Shown one piece after another: positions 44,125-52,771 of a stretch of DNA of 64,000 nucleotides. Location of the stretch: positions 1 through 64,000 of the forward strand of contig NZ_JAPFGD010000008.1 in NCBI RefSeq assembly GCF_027257175.1, in the 5' to 3' direction. This DNA comes from Castellaniella sp. S9. GTDB taxonomy: Bacteria > Pseudomonadota > Gammaproteobacteria > Burkholderiales > Burkholderiaceae_B. Position 1 is the stretch's first letter. The number at the start of each line of letters is the position of its first letter. Made by a program: the position numbers and the translations under genes. The notes below the pieces were generated by a model, which had not been told where the DNA came from, made no database searches, and saw only the letters and a program-made list of their open reading frames with translations.

Positions 44125-45342
44125 ATGCGTCGTGTGGTCGTGACCGGCATGGGCATCGTGTCCAGCCTGGGCAACAAGCAGTCCGAGGTCCTCGAAAGCC
44201 TGCGCACGGGCCGCTCGGGCATTTCCTTCCAGCCCAGCTACGTCGAACAGGGCCTGCGTTCGCACGTCGCCGGGTCCGTCAGCCTGGATGCCCAGGCGCT
44301 GATCGATCGCAAGCTCGGGCGGTTCATGGCCGACGGCCACGCCTATGCCTGGATCGCCATGCAGGAAGCCATCGCCGACGCGGGCCTGCCGCCGGAGCTC
44401 GTATCCAACGTCCGCACGGGCCTGATCGTCGGCGCCGGCGGCGCCTCGCACGCCAGCATCCACGAGGGGATCCAGACGCTGCAGGAAAAAGGCGTACGCC
44501 GCGTGGGCCCCTACATGGTGACCAAAGCCATGGCCAGCGGCGTGTCCGCCTGCCTGGCGACGGGCGCCCAGATCAAGGGCATCAATTACGCCATCAGCTC
44601 GGCCTGCTCGACCAGCGCGCATTGCATCGGCAACGCCATGGAGCAGATCCAGATGGGCAAGCAGGACGTCGTCTTCGCGGGCGGCGCCGAGGAGGAGCAC
44701 TGGTCGCTGTCCTTCATGTTCGACGCCATGGGGGCCTTGTCCACGCGCTACAACGACAGCCCCGAGCGCGCTTCGCGCACCTATGACGTGGATCGCGACG
44801 GCTTCGTGATCTCGGGCGGCGGCGGCATCGTCGTGCTCGAGGAATACGAGCACGCGCGCGCGCGCGGCGCGCGCATCATCGCCGAACTCGTCGGCTATGG
44901 CGCCACCTCGGATGGCTACGACATGGTCGCACCCTCGGGCGAGGGGGCGGTGCGCTGCATGCGCCTGGCCCTGCAGGACGTCTCGACGCCGGTCGACTAC
45001 ATCAATACGCACGGCACCAGCACGCCGGTGGGCGACGTCAAGGAAATCGAGGCGATCCGCGAGGTCTTCGGCGAACGGCAACCCTTGATCGCCTCGACCA
45101 AGTCCTTGTCGGGGCACGCCCTGGGCGCGGCCGGCGTCAACGAGGCCATCTATACCCTGCTGATGATGCAGCATGGCTTCGTGGCCGCCTCGGCCAACAT
45201 CGAGACCCTGGATCCCGCCCTCGAAGGCGCCAACATCCTGCGCCAGACGCTGGACAAGGCCGAGGTCCGCACGGCGCTGTCCAACAGCTTCGGCTTCGGC
45301 GGCACCAACGCCACCCTGGTGTTCTCGACGGCCGGCCTCTGA
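44125..45342 (+). CDS. fabB: 3-oxoacyl-ACP synthase I FabB
   Basis: 405 residues, thiolase fold. Catalytic residues: Cys in [11 protein letters not shown] (about 160), His in [11 protein letters not shown] and His in [11 protein letters not shown], plus the Lys in ASTKSLSGH. FabB extends the cis-unsaturated acyl chain made by FabA. TAGGAGG precedes the ATG. A perfect hairpin terminator ends the two-gene operon 29 bp after its stop. Confidence 0.96.
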   Translation: MRRVVVTGMGIVSSLGNKQSEVLESLRTGRSGISFQPSYVEQGLRSHVAGSVSLDAQALIDRKLGRFMADGHAYAWIAMQEAIADAGLPPELVSNVRTGLIVGAGGASHASIHEGIQTLQEKGVRRVGPYMVTKAMASGVSACLATGAQIKGINYAISSACSTSAHCIGNAMEQIQMGKQDVVFAGGAEEEHWSLSFMFDAMGALSTRYNDSPERASRTYDVDRDGFVISGGGGIVVLEEYEHARARGARIIAELVGYGATSDGYDMVAPSGEGAVRCMRLALQDVSTPVDYINTHGTSTPVGDVKEIEAIREVFGERQPLIASTKSLSGHALGAAGVNEAIYTLLMMQHGFVAASANIETLDPALEGANILRQTLDKAEVRTALSNSFGFGGTNATLVFSTAGL

Positions 45343-45370
45343 CCGACGCCGCGGCGGGCTCGTCCGCGCC

Positions 45371-45406
45371 ATGAAAAACGCCGCCTCACAGGGCGGCGTT
45401 TTTCAT
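45371..45406. terminator. Bidirectional rho-independent terminator after fabB
   Basis: ATGAAAAACGCCGCC and GGCGGCGTTTTTCAT form a perfect 15-bp inverted repeat around a six-base loop. The GC core is followed by TTTTT on the plus strand and, by symmetry, on the minus strand, so it would end both fabB and the convergent exporter gene. Confidence 0.92.
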
Positions 45407-45441
45407 GCGGTTGCGCGATGCGCCCGGCATGGCGCGGCCGT

Positions 45442-46668
45442 TCAGGTGCGCGCGCGCCGCATGTCGGGCAGAAAGAACGCCGTCAGCCCCAGCAGGGGCA
45501 GGTACGAACACACGTGGTAGACGAATTCGATGCTGGTCGCGTCGGCGAGCTTGCCCAGCAGGGCGGCGCCGATGCCGCCCATGCCGAAGGCGAAGCCGAA
45601 GAACAGGCCTGAGACCGTGCCGGTCTTGCCGGGCATGAGTTCCTGGGCATAGACCACGATGGCGGGAAAGGCCGAAGCGATCATGAGGCCGGCGCAGAAG
45701 GCCAGCACCAGCGTCCAATGGAGATTGGCGTAGGGCAGCAGCAGGGTGAAGGGCGCCGCGCCCAGGATCGAGCCCCAGATGACCTGCTTGCGGCCGATGC
45801 GGTCGCCGATGGGGCCGCCGACCATGGTGCCGGTGGCCACGCCCGCCAGGAAGACGAACAGGCTGACCTGGGCCTGCTGGATCGGCAGGCCGAAGCGATC
45901 CATCAGGTAGAAAGTGAAATAGCTGGTGATCCCCGCCAGGTAGAAGTATTTCGAGAAGATCAGCAGCAGCAGGATCGAGATCGCGGACCCCACCTCGCGC
46001 CTGGACAGCGTGGTATCGGTCTTGCGCAGGCTGCCGCCGCGCCCGCGCACCCCGCCCAGGTTGGCGCCGTACCAGCGGCCGACCATGACGAGGATGACGA
46101 TGGCGGCCAGCGCGGCCAGCGACACCCAGGCGATGCTGCGCTGTCCATGCGGGACGATGAGCAGGGCCGCCAGCAAGGGGCCGATCGACGCCCCGATGTT
46201 GCCGCCGACCTGGAAAATGGATTGCGCCAGGCCATGGCGGCCCGCCGAGGCCATGCGCGCGACGCGGGAGGATTCCGGATGAAAGACCGAGGATCCCATG
46301 CCGACCAGCGTGGCGGCCAGGACGATCACGGGAAAACTGCCGGCAATCGACAGCAGGATCAGGCCGCAGAATGTGAACCCCATCCCGATCGGCAGGGAAT
46401 ACGGCATGGGCCGCTTGTCGGTGATCAGGCCGACGAAGGGCTGCAGCAAGGAGGCCGAGAATTGGAAGGCGAGGGTGATCAGGCCGACCTGGACGAAGGT
46501 CAGGTCGAACTTGCCCTGGAGGATGGGGTAGATCGCCAGCAGCACCGACTGCATCATGTCGTTGAGCATGTGCGTGACGCTGATGGCCCCCAACACCGGA
46601 TAGGCCACCCGGCTGCCGGATGCGCGGGGCAGGGTCGCGGCGGGGCTGATGGCGAGCGGTTCTTTCAT
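45442..46668 (-). CDS. fsr: MFS exporter, fosmidomycin-resistance (Fsr) type
   Basis: 408 residues, twelve helices in two halves. The start of the core HMLNDMMQSVLLAIYPILQGKFDL, then LVGMGSSVFHPESSRVARMAS and GQSIFQVGGN-like AQSIFQVGGNIGASIGPLL are characteristic of the Fsr family. These exporters confer fosmidomycin resistance when overexpressed; native substrates are mostly unknown. It converges with fabB at the shared terminator. Confidence 0.9.
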   Translation of the reverse strand: MKEPLAISPAATLPRASGSRVAYPVLGAISVTHMLNDMMQSVLLAIYPILQGKFDLTFVQVGLITLAFQFSASLLQPFVGLITDKRPMPYSLPIGMGFTFCGLILLSIAGSFPVIVLAATLVGMGSSVFHPESSRVARMASAGRHGLAQSIFQVGGNIGASIGPLLAALLIVPHGQRSIAWVSLAALAAIVILVMVGRWYGANLGGVRGRGGSLRKTDTTLSRREVGSAISILLLLIFSKYFYLAGITSYFTFYLMDRFGLPIQQAQVSLFVFLAGVATGTMVGGPIGDRIGRKQVIWGSILGAAPFTLLLPYANLHWTLVLAFCAGLMIASAFPAIVVYAQELMPGKTGTVSGLFFGFAFGMGGIGAALLGKLADATSIEFVYHVCSYLPLLGLTAFFLPDMRRART

Positions 46669-46712
46669 GGGACTATGGCCTGAAGGAAGACCCGGGACAT
46701 TGTACGCGCAGA

Positions 46713-46747
46713 ATCCCCCGGATGCCCGTGGCGGGCGTCCGGGGGAT
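46713..46747. terminator. Long hairpin after norB
   Basis: ATCCCCCGGA pairs perfectly with TCCGGGGGAT and the inner GCCCG with CGGGC, separated from the outer stem by one mismatch. It lies 20 bp after the norB stop and before the exporter gene on the same strand. There is no T-run, so it may be a message-end stabiliser or a rho-assisted stop. Confidence 0.5.
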
Positions 46748-46767
46748 GGCGTGCGATGGGGCGGGCC

Positions 46768-48465
46768 TCAGGCCGCCACGTGCGCGGCCTGCGTGGCCGC
46801 CTCGGGCACGGCCGCGCGCGCGGGCGAGTGCTGGCGCGCGTCCAGCGAGCGCAGGAAGCGCCAGACGAACAGCAGGGTGATCAGCAGCAGCCCGGGATAG
46901 CCCAGGCCGGCCAGTAGATAGGGCAGGGTCGGATCGCCGGCCTGGACCGTCGGCAGGTTGAAGCTGAGCAGGCCCAGCGTGATGACGGCGCCGAAGATCC
47001 ACATGCCCATGAGCCACAGGCCGGCCTCGAAGCCGTGCAGCGTGCCGGCCCAGCGCATGGCCGTCGCGGGACGCGCCGGCTGGAGCGCCGGCGCCCGGTG
47101 CGCGCGCAGGCCCAGCGTCAGCAGGTCGAACACCAACAGTCCCGCGCCCACCGTGAACACCAGGCCAAAGAGCGGGATCAAGGCTTTGTAGAACTGCATG
47201 GCGGGGAACACGTCGCCGCCGAACCAGTCCAGCCCCAGCGTGCGGTACTGGAAGACCTGGACCGTGCCGCCGATGGCGAACCCGAATGCGATGCCCAGCA
47301 TGCCGGTGAAGACCAGCCAGAACGCGAGCTTGCCCAGCCGCTGGTCGAAGCCGGCGGCCTTGCGCAGAATGGGCAGGGCGTAATAGGCGGCGGCGATGCC
47401 CAGCATGCCGAAGGTGCCGAACAGCGCCAGGTGCGCATGGCTGGGGGTCACCCAGGTGCCGTGCGACCAGACGTTGGTCAGGGCGAAGGTCATCGTAAAG
47501 CCGAGGATCCCCGCGCCGACCTGCTCCAGCACGACCGAGCCCAGGATGAAATAGAAGGCGGGGGCATTCTCCAGCGGCTTGCGGTCCTGATGCGCATCGA
47601 GGTAGATGTGCCAGAAGCAGAACACCAGGGGCAGGGGTTCCAGGGCGCTGAACAGCGACCCCCAGAATTGCCAGAATTCGGGCGTGCCCACCCAGAAATA
47701 ATGGTGCGCGTTGCCGATCAGGCCGGAAAGCCAGACCATGGCCACGCCCCAGAACACGGCATAGCCCACCGCCTTGACGTCCGCCTTGAACATCAGGACC
47801 AGCAGGAACCCGACCAGGCTGATGTGTATGACTTCCCATACCCCCTCGACCCAGTAGTGCACGACATACCAGCGGAAGTATTCCTGCACGTCCAGCCGCT
47901 CGACGAAGAACATGCCGAAGACCCACACCAGGGTCAGGGCCGTCACGCCCAGGCCCAGGCCCCAATGGATCTCGTTCCAGTCGCGGATGGCGGGGAAAGT
48001 GCGCAGCACCACGTAGCACAGGACCGCAAAGCCGATCAGGATCACGACGTCCGCGGCGCGCCCGGCCTCCAGGTACTCCAGGCCTTCTTGAAGCCAGGGC
48101 TGGCCCAGCCACCAGCCCGCGACGCCCTCGGCGGCCAGGGCCTGGGTGGCCACGTTCCACAGCGTCACGGCAATGAGGGCGTAGAACAGGATGCGGATCA
48201 GCCAGGGCGCGGCCAGTTCGCGGCGCGAGAGCAGGGGGCCGACGAACAGGATCGTGCCGATGAAGCCGGACAGGATCCAGAGAATCCCCAGGTTGGTGTG
48301 TTCGGCGCGCAGGATGTTGAAGTTCAGCACGCCCGAGAGCAGGCGCGGATCGACGTGCTGCGCGGCGATCAGCAGGCCGAAACCCACCTGGAACAGGAAC
48401 AGCACCAGCATCAGCACGAAAAAGGGCCGGCTCAGGCGCTGCGTGCGATATTCGATCTGTATCAT
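46768..48465 (-). CDS. norB: Nitric oxide reductase large subunit, NorB (cNOR-type)
   Basis: 565 residues. All metal ligands of NorB are visible: His56 (low-spin haem, AEHTNLGI), His203 and Glu207 (VVHYWVEGVWE, the FeB site), His254-His255 (GNAHHYFWVG), Glu276 (SALEPLP), and His343 and His345 (PSHAHLALFG, haem ligands). The pattern FWQFWGSLFSALEPLPL is NOR-like, not oxidase-like. The protein reduces NO to N2O in the inner membrane. It is about 100 residues longer than usual cNOR NorB through added C-terminal helices. It overlaps the cytochrome gene by ATGA. Confidence 0.9.
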   Translation of the reverse strand: MIQIEYRTQRLSRPFFVLMLVLFLFQVGFGLLIAAQHVDPRLLSGVLNFNILRAEHTNLGILWILSGFIGTILFVGPLLSRRELAAPWLIRILFYALIAVTLWNVATQALAAEGVAGWWLGQPWLQEGLEYLEAGRAADVVILIGFAVLCYVVLRTFPAIRDWNEIHWGLGLGVTALTLVWVFGMFFVERLDVQEYFRWYVVHYWVEGVWEVIHISLVGFLLVLMFKADVKAVGYAVFWGVAMVWLSGLIGNAHHYFWVGTPEFWQFWGSLFSALEPLPLVFCFWHIYLDAHQDRKPLENAPAFYFILGSVVLEQVGAGILGFTMTFALTNVWSHGTWVTPSHAHLALFGTFGMLGIAAAYYALPILRKAAGFDQRLGKLAFWLVFTGMLGIAFGFAIGGTVQVFQYRTLGLDWFGGDVFPAMQFYKALIPLFGLVFTVGAGLLVFDLLTLGLRAHRAPALQPARPATAMRWAGTLHGFEAGLWLMGMWIFGAVITLGLLSFNLPTVQAGDPTLPYLLAGLGYPGLLLITLLFVWRFLRSLDARQHSPARAAVPEAATQAAHVAA

Positions 48466-49433
48466 TTTTGGACCTCTTTGAGGCTGCGCAGGTAGGCGAT
48501 GATGGCGCTCATGTCGGATTCATTGATCATGGCGTCGTACGAGGGCATGACCTTGGCCGGGTAGCCGGCGACGACCTGGGCGTCCGGATGACGGATGGCT
48601 TCGATCAGGTAGGCCTCGTCGGCCTTGACCCGCGTGCCGTCGGCCAATGTGGTCTGCGATCCGTACAGGCCGCCCCAGCCGGGGCCCACCACCCGCTTCT
48701 TGTCGGTGGCATGGCAGGCCAGACAGCCGAAATCGGACACCAGCCTCGCACCGACCTGGGCGGGATCCTCTGGGGCCGTTGCCGTTCCGGCCGCCGCGGC
48801 GCTGGCCGTTTGGACGGCGGCCGGCCGGGCGGCCGCGCGCCGCGACTCGATGAGTGCCACGCCATCGACTTTGGGCTTGGGCGGCCAGCCCTCGTTGTCC
48901 ATGGCCGAGGTGTATTTCAGGAAGGCGATCAGCCCGCGGATCTCGTCCGCGCTCAGGGGCAGGTTGGGCATGAGGGACGGATGGCCGCCGCGCCGGTCGA
49001 TGCGCTCGGCCGCGCCGGGATACTGCGCGCGGTAGGCGGCGATGTCGGCCGCGCCGGCATCGGCCTGGATGGCCGGGTTCTGCAGCTGCGCCTGCACGGC
49101 CGCCGCGGTGGGCCAGCCGCCGGCCGAGGGCAGGAAAGCCGCCAGCCATGCCGGCCCGGCATGGGCGTAGACCTTGGTCAGGTCCGGCCCGAAATAGGCG
49201 CCGTTGCCCACGATCGTGTGGCAGCCCATGCAGTTGTAGGCCTGGAAGACCCGCTTGCCATGGACCGCGCCCTGATCCATGAAACTGATTTCGTCGGGCA
49301 CGGCCTGCTGTCGCGAAGGCAGGAAGGACATGGCCGACAGCGCGAGGAAGATCGCCAGCATCAGGCCCAGTACGCCCAGGGCCGCGCGGCGCTTGAGGGG
49401 TTCCTTGCAATCCGCGTCGTTCAGGCAGCTCAT
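48462..49433 (-). CDS. norC: NorC-like membrane cytochrome c with an added second haem domain
   Basis: 323 residues. One membrane helix (about 15-38) leads to a NorC-type domain with haem site C68-M-G-C-H72, AYFGPDLTKVY and the NorC end LMPNLPLSADEIRGLIAFLKYTS. After an Ala-rich linker (about 195-225) comes a second cytochrome c domain with C237-L-A-C-H241, GLYGSQTTLADG and MPSYDAM, which resembles the cytochrome domain at the end of caa3 oxidase subunit II. Usual NorC has one haem and about 150 residues. The second haem may take electrons from a soluble donor. It overlaps both neighbours by ATGA. Confidence 0.88.
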   Translation of the reverse strand: MSCLNDADCKEPLKRRAALGVLGLMLAIFLALSAMSFLPSRQQAVPDEISFMDQGAVHGKRVFQAYNCMGCHTIVGNGAYFGPDLTKVYAHAGPAWLAAFLPSAGGWPTAAAVQAQLQNPAIQADAGAADIAAYRAQYPGAAERIDRRGGHPSLMPNLPLSADEIRGLIAFLKYTSAMDNEGWPPKPKVDGVALIESRRAAARPAAVQTASAAAAGTATAPEDPAQVGARLVSDFGCLACHATDKKRVVGPGWGGLYGSQTTLADGTRVKADEAYLIEAIRHPDAQVVAGYPAKVMPSYDAMINESDMSAIIAYLRSLKEVQK

Positions 49434-49672
49434 GGTTGGCCCCCCTGCGAGTCGGCGCGGGCCTGTTCATCGTGCTGGAACAGCGTGCGCAGGCTGCCGA
49501 GGAAGGCATAGAAGACGTAGACCGCCAGGACGTAGCCGACGGCGATGTAGAGCCACCACATGGCATGGGATTCCGGCCAATACTGGAAATCCCGCCAATA
49601 CGGCCAGGACAGGAGCACGCTGACCAGGCTTGCAAGCGCGGAAAGCGTGAGATCGACGATACGCTGCGTCAT
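49430..49672 (-). CDS. Small two-helix membrane protein of the nor operon
   Basis: 80 residues with two hydrophobic segments (about 9-24 and 40-62) joined by an aromatic loop WPYWRDFQYWPESHAMWW and a charged, Gln/Asp-rich tail. It overlaps the cytochrome gene start by ATGA and leads the operon. I do not recognise a named family; size and position recall small extra nor-operon membrane proteins such as NorH of Thermus, but no sequence match is claimed. A role in assembly or stability of the reductase is inferred. Confidence 0.7.
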   Translation of the reverse strand: MTQRIVDLTLSALASLVSVLLSWPYWRDFQYWPESHAMWWLYIAVGYVLAVYVFYAFLGSLRTLFQHDEQARADSQGGQP

Positions 49673-50083
49673 GGGTTGACCTTTGTCGTGATGTGAACAA
49701 GTGACCTGGTCAATCTATGAAATGCGCGGCCGTAGCGTCAACGATGGCACTTCACACGATAGGGTGTATCAATTGATTCATGTTTCGAGCTTATTGAACG
49801 AATGATTATCCTTGCGGGTGGGATGGGTTCCCGATGGGATATTGAAAACCTGTCCAGGCTATTCCATTCATTCTTTAAAAAATAGAAAATACTATTATTA
49901 ATCAATAAATTATATAAATAATCTATAATTTTTATTAAGAGATGAATTCGTCAATCCTCGATAATGATCAGGGTGCCTTCATGGGTATTGAATTGCCATT
50001 TTTTCAATATGGAATCATGGATTTTTGATATGGATTAATTCTAATCGTGATTTAAGTATTTACCCTTACAACAAGGCTTCGGA
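49673..50083. other. AT-rich intergenic region upstream of the nor operon
   Basis: About 410 bp between the nor operon and the sensor kinase gene, both on the minus strand. GC content drops sharply between about 49870 and 50060. A perfect 11-bp palindrome TGACCTGGTCA (49702-49712) and a second one ATCAATTGAT (49768-49777) lie in the expected promoter zone of the nor operon. They resemble FNR/Dnr half-sites, but the first has a three-base spacer where FNR-type sites have four, so I do not assign a regulator. No gene is seen. Confidence 0.4.
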
Positions 50084-51928
50084 TCACGAGGACGCCCAGG
50101 GTCCCGAGGGGGCCGGTGAGGCCCGGCCAGCATCCAGCCGTGGCGGCAGCGCAAGCGCGACCCGCGTCCCGCCGGGCAGCGCCTCGATCTGCAGCGCGCC
50201 CCCCAGGAGGACCGCCCGCCGGCCCATGTTGCGCACGCCCGCGCCGCCCGCGGCGGTATTCACATAGGGGGCGCCGTCGTTCTCGATGACGATGAGCGCC
50301 CCGCCCTGCGGACCGGCGCCGCCGCGCACGGCGATGCGCGAGGCGGGGCCGTGGCGCAAGGCGTTGGTGACCGCTTCCTGCACGATGCGCAGCACGTTCA
50401 GCGCGTGCGTCGGAGTCACGCCCGAGACTTCGGGCAAGTGCGCCATCGACCATTGCAGGTCCACGCCCAGGCGCTTGAGCCGGGGTTCGAGCCGTTCGCG
50501 CAGGCCCGAGAGCGCGGCCGCGAGTTCGCGGTCGCCGATGTCCAGCGAATGGATCACCAGGCGCAGGTCGTCGAGCGCTTCGCGGGCGGTGCGCTCGATG
50601 CCGGCCGGGCAACCGCGCTCGGCCAGCGCGATGATCGAGGCGAGGTGGCCGCTCAGGCCGTCGTGCAGGTCGACCGTGAGCCGGTGGCGCTCCTCGCTGC
50701 GGACGCGGCGGGCGGCCTCGCTGCGTTCATCCTCGTAGAGGCGGCGCAGCTCGGCCTCGCGGTCGGCCAGCCGCTGTCTGAGGTGGGCGTTGGCGCCGTC
50801 CAGGCGGATCAGGCTCAGGCCCAGGCGGCGCATGAGAATCACCGCGATCGCCACCACCAGCAGCTGCCGGTAGTAGAGCGAGAGAAAGAACGGACCGTCC
50901 AGCATGCCGGCGACGATCGCTCCGTCATGCAGGGCGGCCACCGAGAAGACGCACAGGGGCAGCAGGAGCAGCCAGGCTTCCCGCACCTTTTTCACCAGTG
51001 CCCCCCAGGCCGAGATGGCGACCGTGATCAGCGGCGAGATCACCATGACGGGCGCCACGACGCCGATCATCAGGGCGGGGGCCGGCACCACGCCGGAGGC
51101 CATCGCCAGCAGGCATGCGCCGGGCACGGCCACCACGCAGGCGCGCAGCCAGCCCGGCGGCGCGGTGCCGTTGATCTCCAGCGCAATCACGTGCAGGATG
51201 AAGACGCTCGACATGCTGAAGGCGTAGGCATGGGGCAGCCAGTCGAGCACGTCGGGCGCGGCGTCGGCCAGCAGGCCCGCATAAGAGGCCGTGGACACCA
51301 CGAGCAGCAGGAACAGCCAGCCGTACAGAGGTTCCCGCGGCCGGTAGATCCAGACCATCAGGGTCGCGATGGCCAGCAGCAGCTGGCAGGCCAGCACCAT
51401 CATGCGCGTATGCTCGAACACCAGGACCCTGAGCCTGTGATAGGGTGCGACTTGCTGCGCCGTGCCCAGGTACAGCGCGGACAGGTAGCCGCGCGCGACG
51501 TCCGGCACGTCGAGCTGGACGTCGACCGTGTGGCGGCCGGCCGCCACGTGGCGGCCCGACAGCGGCACCAGTGCCGAGGCGCCCAGCATGATGCCGGGGA
51601 CCAGGGAATCCGCGCCGGTGTCCAGCACCACGTCGCCGTCCAGCGCGACGACCGCACGATAGCTGAATGTGGGAATGAAGAGGTAGAGCGGCTGCGTGGG
51701 CGTCCGGGCCAGCTCGAAATCCATGCGGTAGCGGCCCTGGACGTGGCGGCGGCCCTGCGCGTGAGGCAGATCCACGTCCGCGGGCGCGCCGCCGTTGGCC
51801 GTGAACCGGGCCTGGTCGATCACCAGGACATCCCGCGGCGTGGGCAGGTCCAGCCACAGCGGGGTGCTGGCCGCCAGCGCCGCCAGCATGGCGAGGAGCA
51901 GGCCCAGCCAGCGCCTATTCACAGCCAT
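50084..51928 (-). CDS. Sensor histidine kinase, 7TM type with NarX/DegS-like core
   Basis: 614 residues. Signal or first helix (about 6-25), an extracytoplasmic beta-rich domain (about 30-185, RRHVQGRYRMDFELARTP) like 7TMR-DISM sensors, about seven helices (190-370), a coiled coil, then HisKA_3 dimerisation with the phosphoacceptor His in LTVDLHDGLSGHLASI and a HATPase domain with N-box QEAVTNALRHG and G-box NMGRRAVLLGG. It would phosphorylate the regulator encoded upstream, whose end it overlaps by 10 bases. The signal is unknown. Confidence 0.9.
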   Translation of the reverse strand: MAVNRRWLGLLLAMLAALAASTPLWLDLPTPRDVLVIDQARFTANGGAPADVDLPHAQGRRHVQGRYRMDFELARTPTQPLYLFIPTFSYRAVVALDGDVVLDTGADSLVPGIMLGASALVPLSGRHVAAGRHTVDVQLDVPDVARGYLSALYLGTAQQVAPYHRLRVLVFEHTRMMVLACQLLLAIATLMVWIYRPREPLYGWLFLLLVVSTASYAGLLADAAPDVLDWLPHAYAFSMSSVFILHVIALEINGTAPPGWLRACVVAVPGACLLAMASGVVPAPALMIGVVAPVMVISPLITVAISAWGALVKKVREAWLLLLPLCVFSVAALHDGAIVAGMLDGPFFLSLYYRQLLVVAIAVILMRRLGLSLIRLDGANAHLRQRLADREAELRRLYEDERSEAARRVRSEERHRLTVDLHDGLSGHLASIIALAERGCPAGIERTAREALDDLRLVIHSLDIGDRELAAALSGLRERLEPRLKRLGVDLQWSMAHLPEVSGVTPTHALNVLRIVQEAVTNALRHGPASRIAVRGGAGPQGGALIVIENDGAPYVNTAAGGAGVRNMGRRAVLLGGALQIEALPGGTRVALALPPRLDAGRASPAPSGPWASS

Positions 51929-52644
51929 ATGAGCCCGAGGCGCGAGGCCTCGAACACCGCCTCCGAACGATTGCCGACCTGCAGTTTGCGGTAGATGTTC
52001 TTGATGTGCACGGGTACGGTCTGGCGCGACAGGCCGAGCTGTTCAGCCACCTCGGCGTAGGTCAGGCCCTTGGCGATGCCCCACAGGATCTCGGTCTCGC
52101 GCGGGGTCAGCACAGCCGCCTCGCGGGATGATGCCTGGACGCCGGCCGGCAAGGCGCCCGTGCCCAGGCGCTGCATCAGGACACGCGCGATCGATGAGGA
52201 AATCGGCGAACGCCCGGCGCGCAATTCCTCGATGGCCTCGATCAGGTCGGCGGCGCCGATGTCCTTGAGCAGGTAGCCCGTCGCGCCGGCCTCGATCGCC
52301 GCGATCACGACCTCCTTGTCGGCCAGCACCGAGATCACCATGGCTTCGGCTTGCGGGTTCACCGCACGCAGACGGCGGATGGCCTGGATGCCATGGCCGT
52401 CCGGCAGGCGCAGGTCCGTGATGAGCAGGTCGACGGGCTCGCTCTGCAGGGCGGCCATCGCGGCGCCCAGTGTGCCGCAGGCCGCGACCAGGCGCCCGCC
52501 CGGCCAGTCCGACAGGATCGATTCGAAGCGCAGGCGCAGGGGCTCGTCATCCTCGACCAGCAGCGTGCGGCAGAGCGCGGGACCGCCGCCCCCTCCCGTG
52601 TCGGTGCGCCCGCCCTCAGAGGCCATCGGTCTTACCCATTTCAT
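51919..52644 (-). CDS. NarL/FixJ-family response regulator
   Basis: 241 residues: a complete receiver with the acidic pair VEDDE, acceptor Asp in DLLITDLRLPDGHG, Ser and Lys in the switch region (ISVLADKE, YLLKDIG), and a LuxR helix-turn-helix (LTPRETEILWGIAKGLTYAEVAEQLGLSRQTVPVHIKNIYRKL, positions about 175-217). It is the partner of the kinase gene that follows. Candidate targets are the nor operon downstream and the divergently transcribed sulfatase. A start at 52626 is also possible. Confidence 0.9.
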   Translation of the reverse strand: MKWVRPMASEGGRTDTGGGGGPALCRTLLVEDDEPLRLRFESILSDWPGGRLVAACGTLGAAMAALQSEPVDLLITDLRLPDGHGIQAIRRLRAVNPQAEAMVISVLADKEVVIAAIEAGATGYLLKDIGAADLIEAIEELRAGRSPISSSIARVLMQRLGTGALPAGVQASSREAAVLTPRETEILWGIAKGLTYAEVAEQLGLSRQTVPVHIKNIYRKLQVGNRSEAVFEASRLGLIWL

Positions 52645-52771
52645 GGTATAGGCCGGCGGCGCCCGGACCTTTAATCTTCGACATTGAATATTTAATCGAT
52701 TGCCATCGTTTGTTTTAGTTTGTCACGCCGAGGCCGGCTTGTCATCCCGCTCCCGAAGAAAGGAACATTTC

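Noticed and set aside
49702-49712. TGACCTGGTCA as an FNR/Dnr site for the nor operon
   Set aside because: The spacer between half-sites is three bases and not four, so it does not fit the consensus; kept only as a palindrome.
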